Numbered from the stretch's first letter, positions 1 through 9,439 are shown. The stretch is 50,851 bases of DNA from Candidatus Bipolaricaulota bacterium (GCA_030606565.1 JAUWGE010000012.1:1-50851), one strand, 5' to 3'. The notes: generated by a model from the letters alone, not told the origin. A program made the numbers and translations.

Positions 1-2180
1 GCCCTGCGCTCTGCCGTAGCCCAAGTAGTCTGGACTACGGAACAAGCTCCACCAGCAAGACGTTTGAGGTGTGGAACTGTGGTGGAGGCACACTTACCTA
101 CACAATCTCGGATGACAAGGCATGGATCAGTGTGAGTCCTACCTCGGGCTCCAGTACAGGTGAGCACGATACCATCAAGGTTACGGTTAATCGCTCAGGG
201 CTCTCTCCTGGCCATTACACCGGTACAGTGACCATCAATCCCAACTACGGCTCCAACCAAAACGTGAGTGTGTCTATGGATGTGCCCACTCCTGACCCGA
301 TATTGTGCAAGGACACGAGCAGCCTGGACTTTGGAACAAGCTCCACCAGCAAGACGTTTGAGGTGTGGAACTGCGGAGGGGGAACACTTAGCTACACGAT
401 CTCGGATAACACGACATGGATCAGTGTCAGTCCCACCTCGGGCTTCAGCACCGGAGAGCACGACACGATCACGGTTACGGTTAATCGCTCCGGGCTTGCC
501 CCAAGCAATTACACCGGCACGGTAACCATCAACCCAAATTACGGATCGAACCAATACGTGAATGTGTCTATGGACGTACCCGCGCCTGACCCTGTGCTGT
601 GCAAGGACAAGAGCGGCCTGGACTTTGGCACCACCTCAACAAGCAAGACGTTTGAGGTGTGGAACTGCGGTGGAGACACACTCACCTACACAATCTCGGA
701 TGACAAGGCATGGATCAGTGTGAGTCCTACCTCGGGCTCCAGCACTGGAGAGCATGATACCATCACCGTCACAGTGGATCGATCCGGCCTTTCTCCTGGC
801 CACTACACTGGGACAGTCACTATCGATCCAAACTATGGGGCCAACCAGTCCGTGAGTGTGTCCATGGATGTACCGGATGGAGCGTGCTGCCCGGAGTTCC
901 AGCGCGCAATCGTTCAGAAGTGCGTTACTCAGGCAGCTGGGGGAACAGTTCGAGTCATCGTCGAGATTGCCCTTGATCGTGACTACTCGGGCTTGGCGCT
1001 AGATGAAGACCTCACTGGATTCCCTGGTAACTGGAGCCCTTGGCAGGTTACACCCGTCTCGAACGACGGCGCGACGTTCAACGCCAATGACGTTCAGTGG
1101 CTGTGGATTTCCGTCAACGCGGGAGACACGAAGAGAGTAGAGTACGATGTTACGGTGCCTGCTGGCCAACCTCTCGGCACCTACACGTGGTATGGGGCGG
1201 TCAAGAGCGCCTCACCCAATCTAGACTGTGAGGTGTGTGGAGACAAAGAGATAGAGGTCAAGCAGCAATGCGGTTACAGCATCGACTACGTTGTGGCACA
1301 CTGGGTCAACGGCGCAGTCAATCCGAACGACCCGTGTGAGATTAGCTTGGATCAGATTCTCCAGGCAATCGCTTGGTGGGCGGACGGTACCCCTGTGCCG
1401 GAGACAGACGGGCAGACCATCGATTTGGACAAGATACTTGACCTGATTGCAAAGTGGGCAGCTGGGACATGCGTCGAGTCCACAACCGCCGCTGGAATCA
1501 TTTCCGGGTTCTCAACGAAGATAGGAGTTGCAGATGTGGAAGCCGTGAGAAGCCTTTTCTCGACGCAGGTAGCCCCCGGAGAAAGCATCGATGTGACCGT
1601 AACCTTGACAGCGAGTCACACGTTTGTGGGCTTGGCATTGGATGAAGATTGGCCGGAGGGTTGGGAGATCACCCCAGTGGAGAACAACAACGCGGCTTTC
1701 AATCCCCAAGAACTGCAATGGCTGTGGTTGACAGTCGCTGAAGGCGAAACGAAAATGATCCGCTACCGTGTGACCCTCCCCAGTGATTCCCCGCTTGGCG
1801 GACTCTACAGCGTTACGGGACTTGTGCGGAGTGCCTCACCACAGTTTACTGCAGATGTCCTGGGGGACGTGGAGGTGAAGGTAGCTCAGACCAATGAACT
1901 CGAGATCGTAGCGTATCCCAACCCTGTCGAGGACGTACACACTGTGACCTTTGCGGTGAAGGGGCAAGTGGTTGAGAGCATCAGTGTGCAAGTCTTTGAC
2001 CTCGCGGGCCGGGTTGTATTCAGTACCGGCATCGTGCCCGGCAACTCCTTAGAGTGGCATTTGAGAGGTAATGATGGGGAGCTGCTCGCAAACGGCGTCT
2101 ACCTGTTTGTCGTTGAGGTACGTGCCAGCGATGGCACACTGATCAAGAGTGAGGCAAGAAAACTGGCGATTCTGTTGTGA
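1..2180 (+). CDS. Secreted modular protein with BACON-like repeats and FlgD-like C-terminal domain (5' end outside window)
   Basis: The frame is open from base 3, so the real start lies upstream of the window. Order of parts: at least three near-identical 98-residue (294-bp) repeats with the core TFEVWNCGG and WISVSPTSG, resembling BACON-type beta-sandwich domains. Then module A (about 930-1260; GLALDED, QWLWISV), a two-part helical module B (about 1270-1485; ISLDQILQAIAWW, then IDLDKILDLIAKW), and a second module A (about 1530-1890). It ends in a FlgD-like domain with YPNPVEDVHTVTF, VFDLAGR and ANGVYLF (1897-2177). Such C-terminal domains are usually seen on exported or surface proteins, so an extracellular structural or binding role is inferred. 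It is the first of three consecutive genes with the same C-terminal domain. The next gene starts 29 bases downstream with its own Shine-Dalgarno site. No catalytic motif was seen. Confidence 0.85.
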   Translation, partial: PALCRSPSSLDYGTSSTSKTFEVWNCGGGTLTYTISDDKAWISVSPTSGSSTGEHDTIKVTVNRSGLSPGHYTGTVTINPNYGSNQNVSVSMDVPTPDPILCKDTSSLDFGTSSTSKTFEVWNCGGGTLSYTISDNTTWISVSPTSGFSTGEHDTITVTVNRSGLAPSNYTGTVTINPNYGSNQYVNVSMDVPAPDPVLCKDKSGLDFGTTSTSKTFEVWNCGGDTLTYTISDDKAWISVSPTSGSSTGEHDTITVTVDRSGLSPGHYTGTVTIDPNYGANQSVSVSMDVPDGACCPEFQRAIVQKCVTQAAGGTVRVIVEIALDRDYSGLALDEDLTGFPGNWSPWQVTPVSNDGATFNANDVQWLWISVNAGDTKRVEYDVTVPAGQPLGTYTWYGAVKSASPNLDCEVCGDKEIEVKQQCGYSIDYVVAHWVNGAVNPNDPCEISLDQILQAIAWWADGTPVPETDGQTIDLDKILDLIAKWAAGTCVESTTAAGIISGFSTKIGVADVEAVRSLFSTQVAPGESIDVTVTLTASHTFVGLALDEDWPEGWEITPVENNNAAFNPQELQWLWLTVAEGETKMIRYRVTLPSDSPLGGLYSVTGLVRSASPQFTADVLGDVEVKVAQTNELEIVAYPNPVEDVHTVTFAVKGQVVESISVQVFDLAGRVVFSTGIVPGNSLEWHLRGNDGELLANGVYLFVVEVRASDGTLIKSEARKLAILL

Positions 2181-2209
2181 GTGCGCTCGCTGAACAAGGA
2201 GGAAATACA

Positions 2210-4621
2210 ATGACTTGTCGAGCTTGTCGACTCAGTTTTATCTTTCTCTCTCTCTTTCTGTCTTTCACTGCCTCGCTGATGGGATTTGCGCAGGCAACGG
2301 CTGTACGGGACATATCGGGCGCGACAGTAGCGCCGGGTGATACCTTAACAGTCACGGTAGTAGTCACGATCAACCAGAATATCAACGGTCTTGGTTTGGA
2401 TGAGAACTTACCCGCTGGGTGGGGGCTCACCCCAGTAGACAACAACGGGGGCATCTATAGTGCATCTGAGACCGCCTGGCTTTGGCTACAGGTCAACGCC
2501 GGGGAAACTAGAACCGTTCTGTACAACGTCACCGTCCCCACGGGAACAGCATTCGGCCAATACGCGATTGATGGAGTTGTGAAGAGCGCCTCGCCCCAGT
2601 TTGAGAACCCCGTGACAGGAGAAAGTGTCGTTACGGTCGAGGATCAATGCACCTACACCATTGACCCAGCCAACCGTCATTTCAACGCGAATGGAGGGGC
2701 TGGCACGGTCGACGTGACCACCAATCTTCCCAGCTGCGACTGGACAGCTCAAGTGGATGTGGGATGGATCACAATTACGGCCAATGGCACCGGACCTGGC
2801 AGTAAGACTGTCCACTACACGGTGGCAGCAAATAGCGGGAACCAGCGCACAGGGCACATCACCATCGAAGGCAAGACGCATACGATCACGCAGGATAAAG
2901 CTCCCGAACCGTGCACGTACTCCATTTCTCCGACTAGTAAGCACTTCACCAAGGATGGAGGGACGGGAGCGATCAATGTGACTGCTTCTCGTTCGACCTG
3001 TACGTGGACGGCGCAGAGTGATGCCGGTTGGATCACGATCACCTCGGGGAGTAGTGGAACAGGGAATGGGACCGTGCGGTATAGGGTTGCAGCAAATAGT
3101 GGTGCTGAACGCACAGGGCATATCACCATCGAAGGCAAGACGCATACTGTTACGCAGGATCGAGCTGACGAACCGTGTACGTACTCTATTTCTCCAGCTA
3201 GCAGGCACTTCACAAAGGATGGCGGATCTGGCACAGTCAGCGTAACCACATCTCGCTCCGACTGTGCGTGGACGACGCAGTCAGACAGCGCATGGATTCC
3301 GATTACTTCCGGTAGTAGTGGAACCGGGAACGGGACCGTGCGGTATACGGTTGCGCTTAATAGTGGCGCTAAACGCACAGGGCATATCACCATTGAAGGC
3401 AAGACACATACTGTTACGCAGGATGGAGATGGGGTATTGTCATCCCCTGTTTTGCAGACACCAACTGACGGCAGCACAGTTGGGAACCCGGTGCAGTTCG
3501 CATGGGGGGCTGTCGAAGGTGCGGCGGAATATCAAATTAACATCAGAGGAGATACTGATATCGGCGAAGATGGGGGGTATTTATGGGCGACGATCGCTGA
3601 AACACAATACTCGGTAGACCTTTCGTTTGTCACCGCGCTTCCTCCGAACAACACCTTCCATTGGGCGGTGCGCGCCTTCGATGACTATGGGAACCCCAGT
3701 GCATGGAGCTCCACCTGGTCATTCGTCTGGAACGCAGAGCCATTCACTCACACTCACACTTATGGTGCAGTGTCAGGCTGGTATATGGTTTCAGTCCCGC
3801 TCAACAGCGGCACGGCGGCTGACCTGTTTGGTACTGTGGCTTACCGATGGAACCCAGCCACGGCCCGGTACGACCGTGTTTCAACGATCGAGCCCAGCGC
3901 AGGTTACTGGGTCAGGTTGCCGGCTAGCAAGGTGATCACGGATACTGGTAATCAGGTTGCAACAGATGTCACCATCGACATCTCGACCGCTGGCTGGCAC
4001 CAGATCAGCGCTCCATGGAACTATCCAAAGAGCGCGATCCAAGTAATTAAGGGTACGGAGACTAAGGCGTGGACTGATGCGGTAGCTGCAGGTTGGGTGC
4101 GCGATCAGATCTACGGGTATAAGGCGACTGATGGAGCCTACACTATGCCAACCACCATTAGTCCATGGTACGGCTATTGGGTGAAAGCATTGGTCTCCGG
4201 GCTCAGCCTGAGGCTCCGCTCCGCTTTAAGAATGCCTCCACCTCCGGCGGCGGTGTTGACTCCAACGGCACCAAAGGTGATTGCCCCAGCAGATCTACCT
4301 CCGATGCCTCCGGCTCCGGCAGCAGGTGCGGTCGATCTTGTGTTCACCAACATCCCCAACCCAATTACTGATGTTCACACAACGACGTTTGTGGTAACCG
4401 GTCCAATGTCGGCGTTGGTCGAGGTGATCAAGGTTCAGATCTTCGATCTCTCCGGCAGGTTGGTGTACGAGCGGGAAGAGGTTGGAACAAACTTCGACTG
4501 GCACACGATTAACAACGATGGAGAGTTCCTTGCCAACGGAGCCTACCTGTACAAGATCTACGCGCTGATCGACGGTGAGTGGGTTGAGAGTGAGACCAGG
4601 AAGCTTGCGATCTTGAGGTAA
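2210..4621 (+). CDS. Secreted protein: module A, three BACON domains, FN3-like domain, FlgD-like C-terminus
   Basis: Start chosen at 2210 because AAGGAGGA at 2196-2203 sits six bases upstream. The frame also opens earlier at 2177 but without a ribosome site. The 803-residue product begins with a signal peptide (hydrophobic run to about residue 25, ending GFAQA). Then come one module A (about 29-144) and three 88-residue BACON-like repeats (about 146-410; CTYSISP...HFTKDGG, WTAQSDAGWITI, GHITIEGKTHTVTQD). An FN3-like domain follows (about 410-509; AAEYQINI, FHWAVRAFD), then a domain with GWYMVSVPLNSG and GYWVRLP, and the FlgD-like end (YPN-type motif as IPNPITDVHTTTF, FDLSGRLVY, KLAIL). BACON domains are often linked to carbohydrate or mucin binding. 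The substrate here is unknown. Confidence 0.86.
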   Translation: MTCRACRLSFIFLSLFLSFTASLMGFAQATAVRDISGATVAPGDTLTVTVVVTINQNINGLGLDENLPAGWGLTPVDNNGGIYSASETAWLWLQVNAGETRTVLYNVTVPTGTAFGQYAIDGVVKSASPQFENPVTGESVVTVEDQCTYTIDPANRHFNANGGAGTVDVTTNLPSCDWTAQVDVGWITITANGTGPGSKTVHYTVAANSGNQRTGHITIEGKTHTITQDKAPEPCTYSISPTSKHFTKDGGTGAINVTASRSTCTWTAQSDAGWITITSGSSGTGNGTVRYRVAANSGAERTGHITIEGKTHTVTQDRADEPCTYSISPASRHFTKDGGSGTVSVTTSRSDCAWTTQSDSAWIPITSGSSGTGNGTVRYTVALNSGAKRTGHITIEGKTHTVTQDGDGVLSSPVLQTPTDGSTVGNPVQFAWGAVEGAAEYQINIRGDTDIGEDGGYLWATIAETQYSVDLSFVTALPPNNTFHWAVRAFDDYGNPSAWSSTWSFVWNAEPFTHTHTYGAVSGWYMVSVPLNSGTAADLFGTVAYRWNPATARYDRVSTIEPSAGYWVRLPASKVITDTGNQVATDVTIDISTAGWHQISAPWNYPKSAIQVIKGTETKAWTDAVAAGWVRDQIYGYKATDGAYTMPTTISPWYGYWVKALVSGLSLRLRSALRMPPPPAAVLTPTAPKVIAPADLPPMPPAPAAGAVDLVFTNIPNPITDVHTTTFVVTGPMSALVEVIKVQIFDLSGRLVYEREEVGTNFDWHTINNDGEFLANGAYLYKIYALIDGEWVESETRKLAILR

Positions 4622-4680
4622 GATGTGTAGTAGAAGGCGTCAAAGCAATTAAATAAGGCTGGAGGATTAAGGAGGGGAAA

Positions 4681-7600
4681 ATGGTGACTGATACGAGTGC
4701 TCGGCATACTCAAGTAAGGCAGATCTGGACTTGGTTCTCGGTTATGTTCCTGGTACTTCTCGTAACTTCTTGCCTTCTAAGTATTAAGATAGAGGCTGTT
4801 GAACAACAGCTGTTCTATGATAGTGGGCGCAATGTAAGTCTAGGAGGAACTGCTAGTTATTACATTAAGAAAATTGCACCGGCAACAGATCTGGCCCAGA
4901 CGTACGGCCGGACCGGTGTTCGCCCGGTCTGGGATGGCAATGCGCCGCCGCAGGATGGAGTCGGCGTCAGATTCCGATTCTACGTCGCGGACAACAACAG
5001 CCACAACCTGAAGATACTGTTTTCTGATAGCAGACTATGCGGTACTCAACCGGACACCTATCTGCTGGAGTATAATCTGTACGACAGGGGACTTCGGTAT
5101 GATGATTGGGTCTACACGACCTGGCCCATGCAGGGTACACACGTCCCTGGTGAATCGAGCCTCAGGGTGGCCGTCCCCGACTATGTTGCCGCTGGGAAAA
5201 CAGGTGCCAAGACGTTCTCCCCCGAGATGTTCCCCAGGCAAACATACGAAATAGATGGCATCGCCGGCGTCTGGAAGACCGATCTGATCTCTCAGACGAA
5301 TATGAACCAACGGGAGTGTGGGGTCACAATGATGCGCGGCGGTCTTGTGACCGACCTTTCCGGATGGAGAGCGGATGGGACGGATCTTCCCGCTGACACC
5401 TACCGTCAATGGAACGTGACCGTAGAATTCGGACAAGCGACGTATCAGATGGCCTTTGCTTTGCCGGATGGAAACGCTAGCTACCTTGATCCTTGGGAAA
5501 CGCTTATCTTTTTCACGGAGTTCCTTCATAGCTCAGGCCTGCTCCGTGTTTACTTCTGGGACTTCCAAATAATGCGGGAGAGTTTGGGTATCTGGGAACC
5601 CCTGTACAGATGGCGCGTTTCAGATCACGATGGTTCTTTGGACTCCTTTGGCGTCTGCAAGGCCTCGCACAACGGCGTAGCCGTTATCGAAATCAGCAAT
5701 GACCCAGCAATGGATTACCCGCCTCCCGGAACCATTATTGACACCGCTCCCACGGAGGAAAAGGCCATTGTTCTATTCTTGGAGTCCCATGATCCTATTT
5801 GGACGAACCAGACCGAGCGCGGCCTTGACAACCTTTGTGAAGTCCTCAACGAAGAAGGGTTTGAATGGGCCGTACACGAAGAAGGTTCGCTCACTACCAA
5901 TGACCTCGACACCGTGGATGTTCTTGTAGTCGGTTATAGCAACGCGGGGTTCGCTAGCAACGAGCTTGATACAATTGAGGATTTCGTTCGTACTGGCGGT
6001 GGGCTTCTCCTCATGGGAGAAGGATGGTCGTGGCCAAGCGACATCTCAGCATTCCCACTGAATCAGCTTGCTTACCGCTTCGGTTGGGAGATTACAGCAA
6101 GCACAGGGGATGCCCCCGCCCAAGTGTTTGAGCATCCCATTTCGACGGGTGTGTCTTCTCTACATCTGGTTGGTTCTTCGCCCATCGCGGGGACTGCAGG
6201 AGACACAGTGATTCTGGATCAAAACGGTGAGGCTCTCGTACGTGCGCTACACGCTGATGCTGGGCATGTCGTCACGATTGGAGACAGCGATATCTTCACA
6301 AATGTTGACTACAACGGGAACGGTATCCCAGTGATTGAGGAAGAGGACAATACACTCTTTGCACGAAACGTCTTCCACTGGCTCACAGGTTCGTCAGGGG
6401 TACCTTGCACCTACTCCATGGACCCAGCAAGTCGTAACTTCTCTCATACTGGCGGAAGTGGCAGCGTGAGTGTAACAACCGAGAGTGGATGCCAGTGGAC
6501 CGCTCAGACGGATGTCGCCTGGATTACGATTACTTCAGGAGGCAGTGGCCCTGGGAGCGGGATGGTGAACTACACCGTTGCAGCTAACAGTGGAGCTACA
6601 CGCACCGGGCACATAACTATCGAAGGGCAAACACACACGGTTACGCAAGGTGGCGAAGAACCAGTTCCTGGTAGTGGTGATATCCTCTTTGATCAACGGG
6701 ATCAACATCATTATGGTGACCAACTTTTCCCGGATATTGACAGCACAGGGACTATAGGTTACTCCACATTCAGAACCACACTGGAAAACGCAGGCTATGA
6801 GATAAACAAACTTAACTCCGGCCTCATAACAAACGCCATCTTGGCTAACTACAAAATCCTCGTGATCATGCCAACCCTACACAACTACAGTAGCTCTGAG
6901 ATCAATGCCATCGAGAGTTATGTTTCTGGCGGCGGCAGCGTGCTGATCTTGGGCGATTGGTTTCAGTATGCCCCTCATATAAACGCTGTAGCGGAGGCTT
7001 TCGACACCAAGTTCGATGGGCATAGGGTGGCCAATTCAACAAGCAATTTGAACGGGGACCCTTTCCACCCCCGTATCAGGAACTTCGGCTGTTCATCTCC
7101 TCCTTGCAACCACTCCCTTACGCACATTACAGACGGCATAGAAAGTTACTACATGGTGAATGGCACTTTCATAGAGGCAGGCAGTCCTGATAAAGCTCTT
7201 GCCTGGTTTGACTGGCGTGAATCACCAAACCAGCCTCGGGAGCATACATGGATAGACCAAAATAAGAATGGATACGAGGATCCCGGCGAGGAGTATAGGC
7301 CTGGACACGGAAGTTGCACCGTTCTGTCATGGTTGGAATACGAGAATGGAAAAGTGGTTTTCTCGGCTGACGCTAGTTTCTTGTACAATTCAGTGGCAGA
7401 CAAAGCCGATAATCTTCAGTTGGGGCTAAACATAATCAGCTGGCTTGCTGAAACAACAAGCGAACCAGGTCCGCCACCTCCATCCGATCAGGAGACTCAC
7501 ACGTTTCCTGCTGGCTGGTCGCTGGTTTCAGTCCCGCTGAACAGCGGGATGGCGGCTGAGCTCTTCGGCACGGTTGCCTATCGCTGGAATCCGGCAACAG

Positions 7601-8346
7601 GGCAGTACGACATGCCTACAATTATCGAGCCCACCAAAGGCTACTGGGTCAACCTGCCTTCAAGCAGGACAGTCACTGATACCGGTCATGAGGTCACAAC
7701 GGATGTAATCATTGATATTTCAAGCAAAGGCTGGCATCAGATCAGCGCTCCTTGGAGCTACCCGAAGAGCGCGATCAAGGTGATCAAGGGCACGGAAACT
7801 AAGTTTTGGGCCGATGCGGTAACTGCCGGCTGGGTGCGCGATGACATATATGGTTACGTAGCTACCGATGGTGCTTACACTACTCCATCCACGATAGACC
7901 CGTGGTACGGATACTGGGTAAGAGCAAATGTCTCTGGCCTCACGCTCAAGCTCCTGTACGCGTCAGGTACGCCTGTGAGCACGGCATACGCGCCGATGGC
8001 CTTCGCTCCGGCCGACCTGCCTCCGATGCCTCCTGCGTTTAAGCCTTCCGCGGCGACCCTGACCTTCGGAAACTCCCCGAACCCAGTCGTCGACGTCCAC
8101 ACCACCATCTTTGAGGTGAAGGGCGCGGCAGCGTACCTGGTGGACACGATCAAGGTCCAGATCTTCGACCTCTCCGGCAGGTTGGTCTACTCTAGCGGTG
8201 AGATCGCGGGGACGAGCGTTGATTGGCACACGGAGAACGACTATGGTGAAACCCTGGCAAACGGAGTCTACCTGTACAGGATGTACGCCAATATTGGCGG
8301 TGAGTGGATCGAGAGCAAGACCAAGAAGCTCGCGATTCTGAGATAA
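4681..8346 (+). CDS. Large secreted protein with two GATase1-like domains around a BACON domain, FlgD-like C-terminus
   Basis: The ATG follows AAGGAGGGG at the expected distance. The 1221-residue product has an N-terminal hydrophobic segment (about residues 20-40) and an unrecognised N-terminal region. A Rossmann-like, GATase1/DUF4350-type domain follows (about 361-570; AIVLFLESHD, VDVLVVGYSN, FVRTGGGLLLMGEG), then one BACON domain (about 574-657). A second GATase1-like domain is at about 667-927 (ILFDQRDQHHYGDQ, YKILVIMPTLHNYSS, YVSGGGSVLILGDW). It ends with the GWSLVSVPLNSG domain and the FlgD-like end also found in the preceding gene. Neither GATase1-like domain shows the nucleophile Cys of true amidotransferases at the usual elbow, so they are probably non-enzymatic or glycan-processing. 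DNA of the last 800 bases closely resembles the end of the previous gene, which points to duplication or gene conversion. A strong terminator follows. Confidence 0.84.
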   Translation: MVTDTSARHTQVRQIWTWFSVMFLVLLVTSCLLSIKIEAVEQQLFYDSGRNVSLGGTASYYIKKIAPATDLAQTYGRTGVRPVWDGNAPPQDGVGVRFRFYVADNNSHNLKILFSDSRLCGTQPDTYLLEYNLYDRGLRYDDWVYTTWPMQGTHVPGESSLRVAVPDYVAAGKTGAKTFSPEMFPRQTYEIDGIAGVWKTDLISQTNMNQRECGVTMMRGGLVTDLSGWRADGTDLPADTYRQWNVTVEFGQATYQMAFALPDGNASYLDPWETLIFFTEFLHSSGLLRVYFWDFQIMRESLGIWEPLYRWRVSDHDGSLDSFGVCKASHNGVAVIEISNDPAMDYPPPGTIIDTAPTEEKAIVLFLESHDPIWTNQTERGLDNLCEVLNEEGFEWAVHEEGSLTTNDLDTVDVLVVGYSNAGFASNELDTIEDFVRTGGGLLLMGEGWSWPSDISAFPLNQLAYRFGWEITASTGDAPAQVFEHPISTGVSSLHLVGSSPIAGTAGDTVILDQNGEALVRALHADAGHVVTIGDSDIFTNVDYNGNGIPVIEEEDNTLFARNVFHWLTGSSGVPCTYSMDPASRNFSHTGGSGSVSVTTESGCQWTAQTDVAWITITSGGSGPGSGMVNYTVAANSGATRTGHITIEGQTHTVTQGGEEPVPGSGDILFDQRDQHHYGDQLFPDIDSTGTIGYSTFRTTLENAGYEINKLNSGLITNAILANYKILVIMPTLHNYSSSEINAIESYVSGGGSVLILGDWFQYAPHINAVAEAFDTKFDGHRVANSTSNLNGDPFHPRIRNFGCSSPPCNHSLTHITDGIESYYMVNGTFIEAGSPDKALAWFDWRESPNQPREHTWIDQNKNGYEDPGEEYRPGHGSCTVLSWLEYENGKVVFSADASFLYNSVADKADNLQLGLNIISWLAETTSEPGPPPPSDQETHTFPAGWSLVSVPLNSGMAAELFGTVAYRWNPATGQYDMPTIIEPTKGYWVNLPSSRTVTDTGHEVTTDVIIDISSKGWHQISAPWSYPKSAIKVIKGTETKFWADAVTAGWVRDDIYGYVATDGAYTTPSTIDPWYGYWVRANVSGLTLKLLYASGTPVSTAYAPMAFAPADLPPMPPAFKPSAATLTFGNSPNPVVDVHTTIFEVKGAAAYLVDTIKVQIFDLSGRLVYSSGEIAGTSVDWHTENDYGETLANGVYLYRMYANIGGEWIESKTKKLAILR

Positions 8347-8359
8347 CTACGTCATTCAC

Positions 8360-8392
8360 GGCTCTGGGGCGAAAGCCCTGGGGCTGTTTTTT
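8360..8392 (+). terminator. Rho-independent terminator
   Basis: An 11-pair stem with several G-U pairs (8360-8370 with 8375-8385) and a GAAA tetraloop is followed by GTTTTTT. It lies 14 bases after the stop of the third modular gene. Confidence 0.9.
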
Positions 8393-8530
8393 GTTTAGAC
8401 AGCCGTCAGCTTTCAGCAGTCAGTGATCAGTGACGAAAAACCTTCAGCGTTCAGCTTAAGGCTTCTAAGGCTGATGGCTATTTTCCCTGCCTTTGATCTG
8501 CTTTTAGGCTGACAGCTGATGGCTAAACAT
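8391..8530. repeat. Imperfect inverted repeat element of about 140 bp
   Basis: The arms at 8392-8420 and 8505-8529 are imperfect inverted copies: TGTTTAG...GCCGTCAGCTTTCAGC against the reverse complement of TAGGCTGACAGCTGATGGC plus TAAACA. The interior is rich in TCAG and CAGC words. The stretch CCCTGGGGCTGTTTTT plus the following 20 bases recurs in decayed form at 10463-10500. This resembles a small non-autonomous palindromic element downstream of a terminator. No gene was seen in 8347-8560. Confidence 0.5.
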
Positions 8531-8560
8531 AACTCGTTGCGCGTCGGCTGCAGCGCCTTG

Positions 8561-8830
8561 TTAGGCGCTAGATCTCGCCACTAGAGGGAATTGCTCTGGA
8601 TGTTCGATCGACTCAACGGTCAAATCGACATCAAGGTCTGGCCAATACAAATGGTGCGGTTGTGGCCACTCGACATTTAAGATTGCAGACACTGGCGCTT
8701 CCTTGAACCACGGAAATTCGCTGAAGGGAAGAAATAATTCCTTGTCGGCTAATAGGAGCCAAAATCCGTGTTGGGAAATATGAGTAACTTCAGGCTCCGA
8801 AGTGCTGCTGCCAAGCGCTTCTGATTTCAC
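8561..8830 (-). CDS. DUF2442 domain protein
   Basis: The 89-residue protein carries the family pattern: VTHISQHGFWLLL, FLPFSEFPWFK, then the LYWPDLDVDL and SIEHPEQFPL end. The family is small, of unknown biochemical role, and commonly encoded beside a DUF4160 gene, as here, in a toxin-antitoxin-like arrangement. Its start lies inside the end of the DUF4160 gene (41-base overlap in another frame), which implies translational coupling. The first 14 residues are poorly conserved-looking, but there is no later ATG before the domain. Confidence 0.8.
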   Translation of the reverse strand: MKSEALGSSTSEPEVTHISQHGFWLLLADKELFLPFSEFPWFKEAPVSAILNVEWPQPHHLYWPDLDVDLTVESIEHPEQFPLVARSSA

Positions 8831-9029
8831 TTTTGTGCTCCTCGATTAAGCTTTGCACAGCCCGAAGGTCTTTGGCTGTCAAACCGTGATTTTGTGCCAA
8901 CTCAATGTCGGGTTCCATCCAGAACTTGGCCTCGCCATGCCCGCAGTAAACATGCACATGCATTCGCAGCTCCTCGCGCGAAAAGAAGAAGAACCGGAAA
9001 CCTCGCTCACGAAATATTGTTGGAGTCAC
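8790..9029 (-). CDS. DUF4160 domain protein
   Basis: The 79-residue product has the family signature: TIFRERGFRFFFFS, then HVHVYCGHGEAKFW and ELAQNHGLT, ending EIRSAWQQHFG. The start is a GTG. A weak AAGAGAG purine run lies upstream. DUF4160 genes usually precede DUF2442 genes, and together they behave like mobile toxin-antitoxin-type accessory pairs, although the activity is not established. The pair sits in a repeat-rich patch between larger conserved genes. Confidence 0.82.
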   Translation of the reverse strand: MTPTIFRERGFRFFFFSREELRMHVHVYCGHGEAKFWMEPDIELAQNHGLTAKDLRAVQSLIEEHKSEIRSAWQQHFGA

Positions 9030-9224
9030 GCTCTCTTATCGCTCGCTCCATCTGTGCTTAACTCCATGTTATAACCTCAACGGTCGTTTTTCCCAGGCAC
9101 GCCTAACGGCCAAACTCAGCCACCACGCCGCGCGGGCCTTTACAAAGTCTATCTCAACAAAAGACAACGTGCAAGTGCAAGGAACTATTGTTGCCACTGG
9201 TAAAAAGGGAAAAAGGGACAGGTT

Positions 9225-9425
9225 GCTTTTTTCATGCGTCTCGCCGCGGAGGACGGAGAGAACGCGGAGAAGGGAAGGGGGAGACAGGGGGACGCGGGGA
9301 GAAGAAGAAACGTGTCAGCCTTCAGCACTCAGCGATCAGCTTTTCTCCATTCACTACCCGCAATTTACCAGTTACTACCATTTTACCATTCACGTTTCCC
9401 TTATCGCTCGCGGTTGTCTTGTGTG
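9225..9425. repeat. Low-complexity 'word' repeats in the 9030-9513 intergenic stretch
   Basis: The stretch holds degenerate short-word repeats: purine-rich GGAGA/GCGGAGAA runs (9237-9310), TCAGC-type words (9314-9342) and CATTCAC/TTTACCA words (9350-9400). The reverse complement of AGAACGCGGAGAA recurs near 10680. I see no coding signal in 9030-9435 despite short open frames. Confidence 0.5.
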
Positions 9426-9439
9426 AGACAAATCTAATC

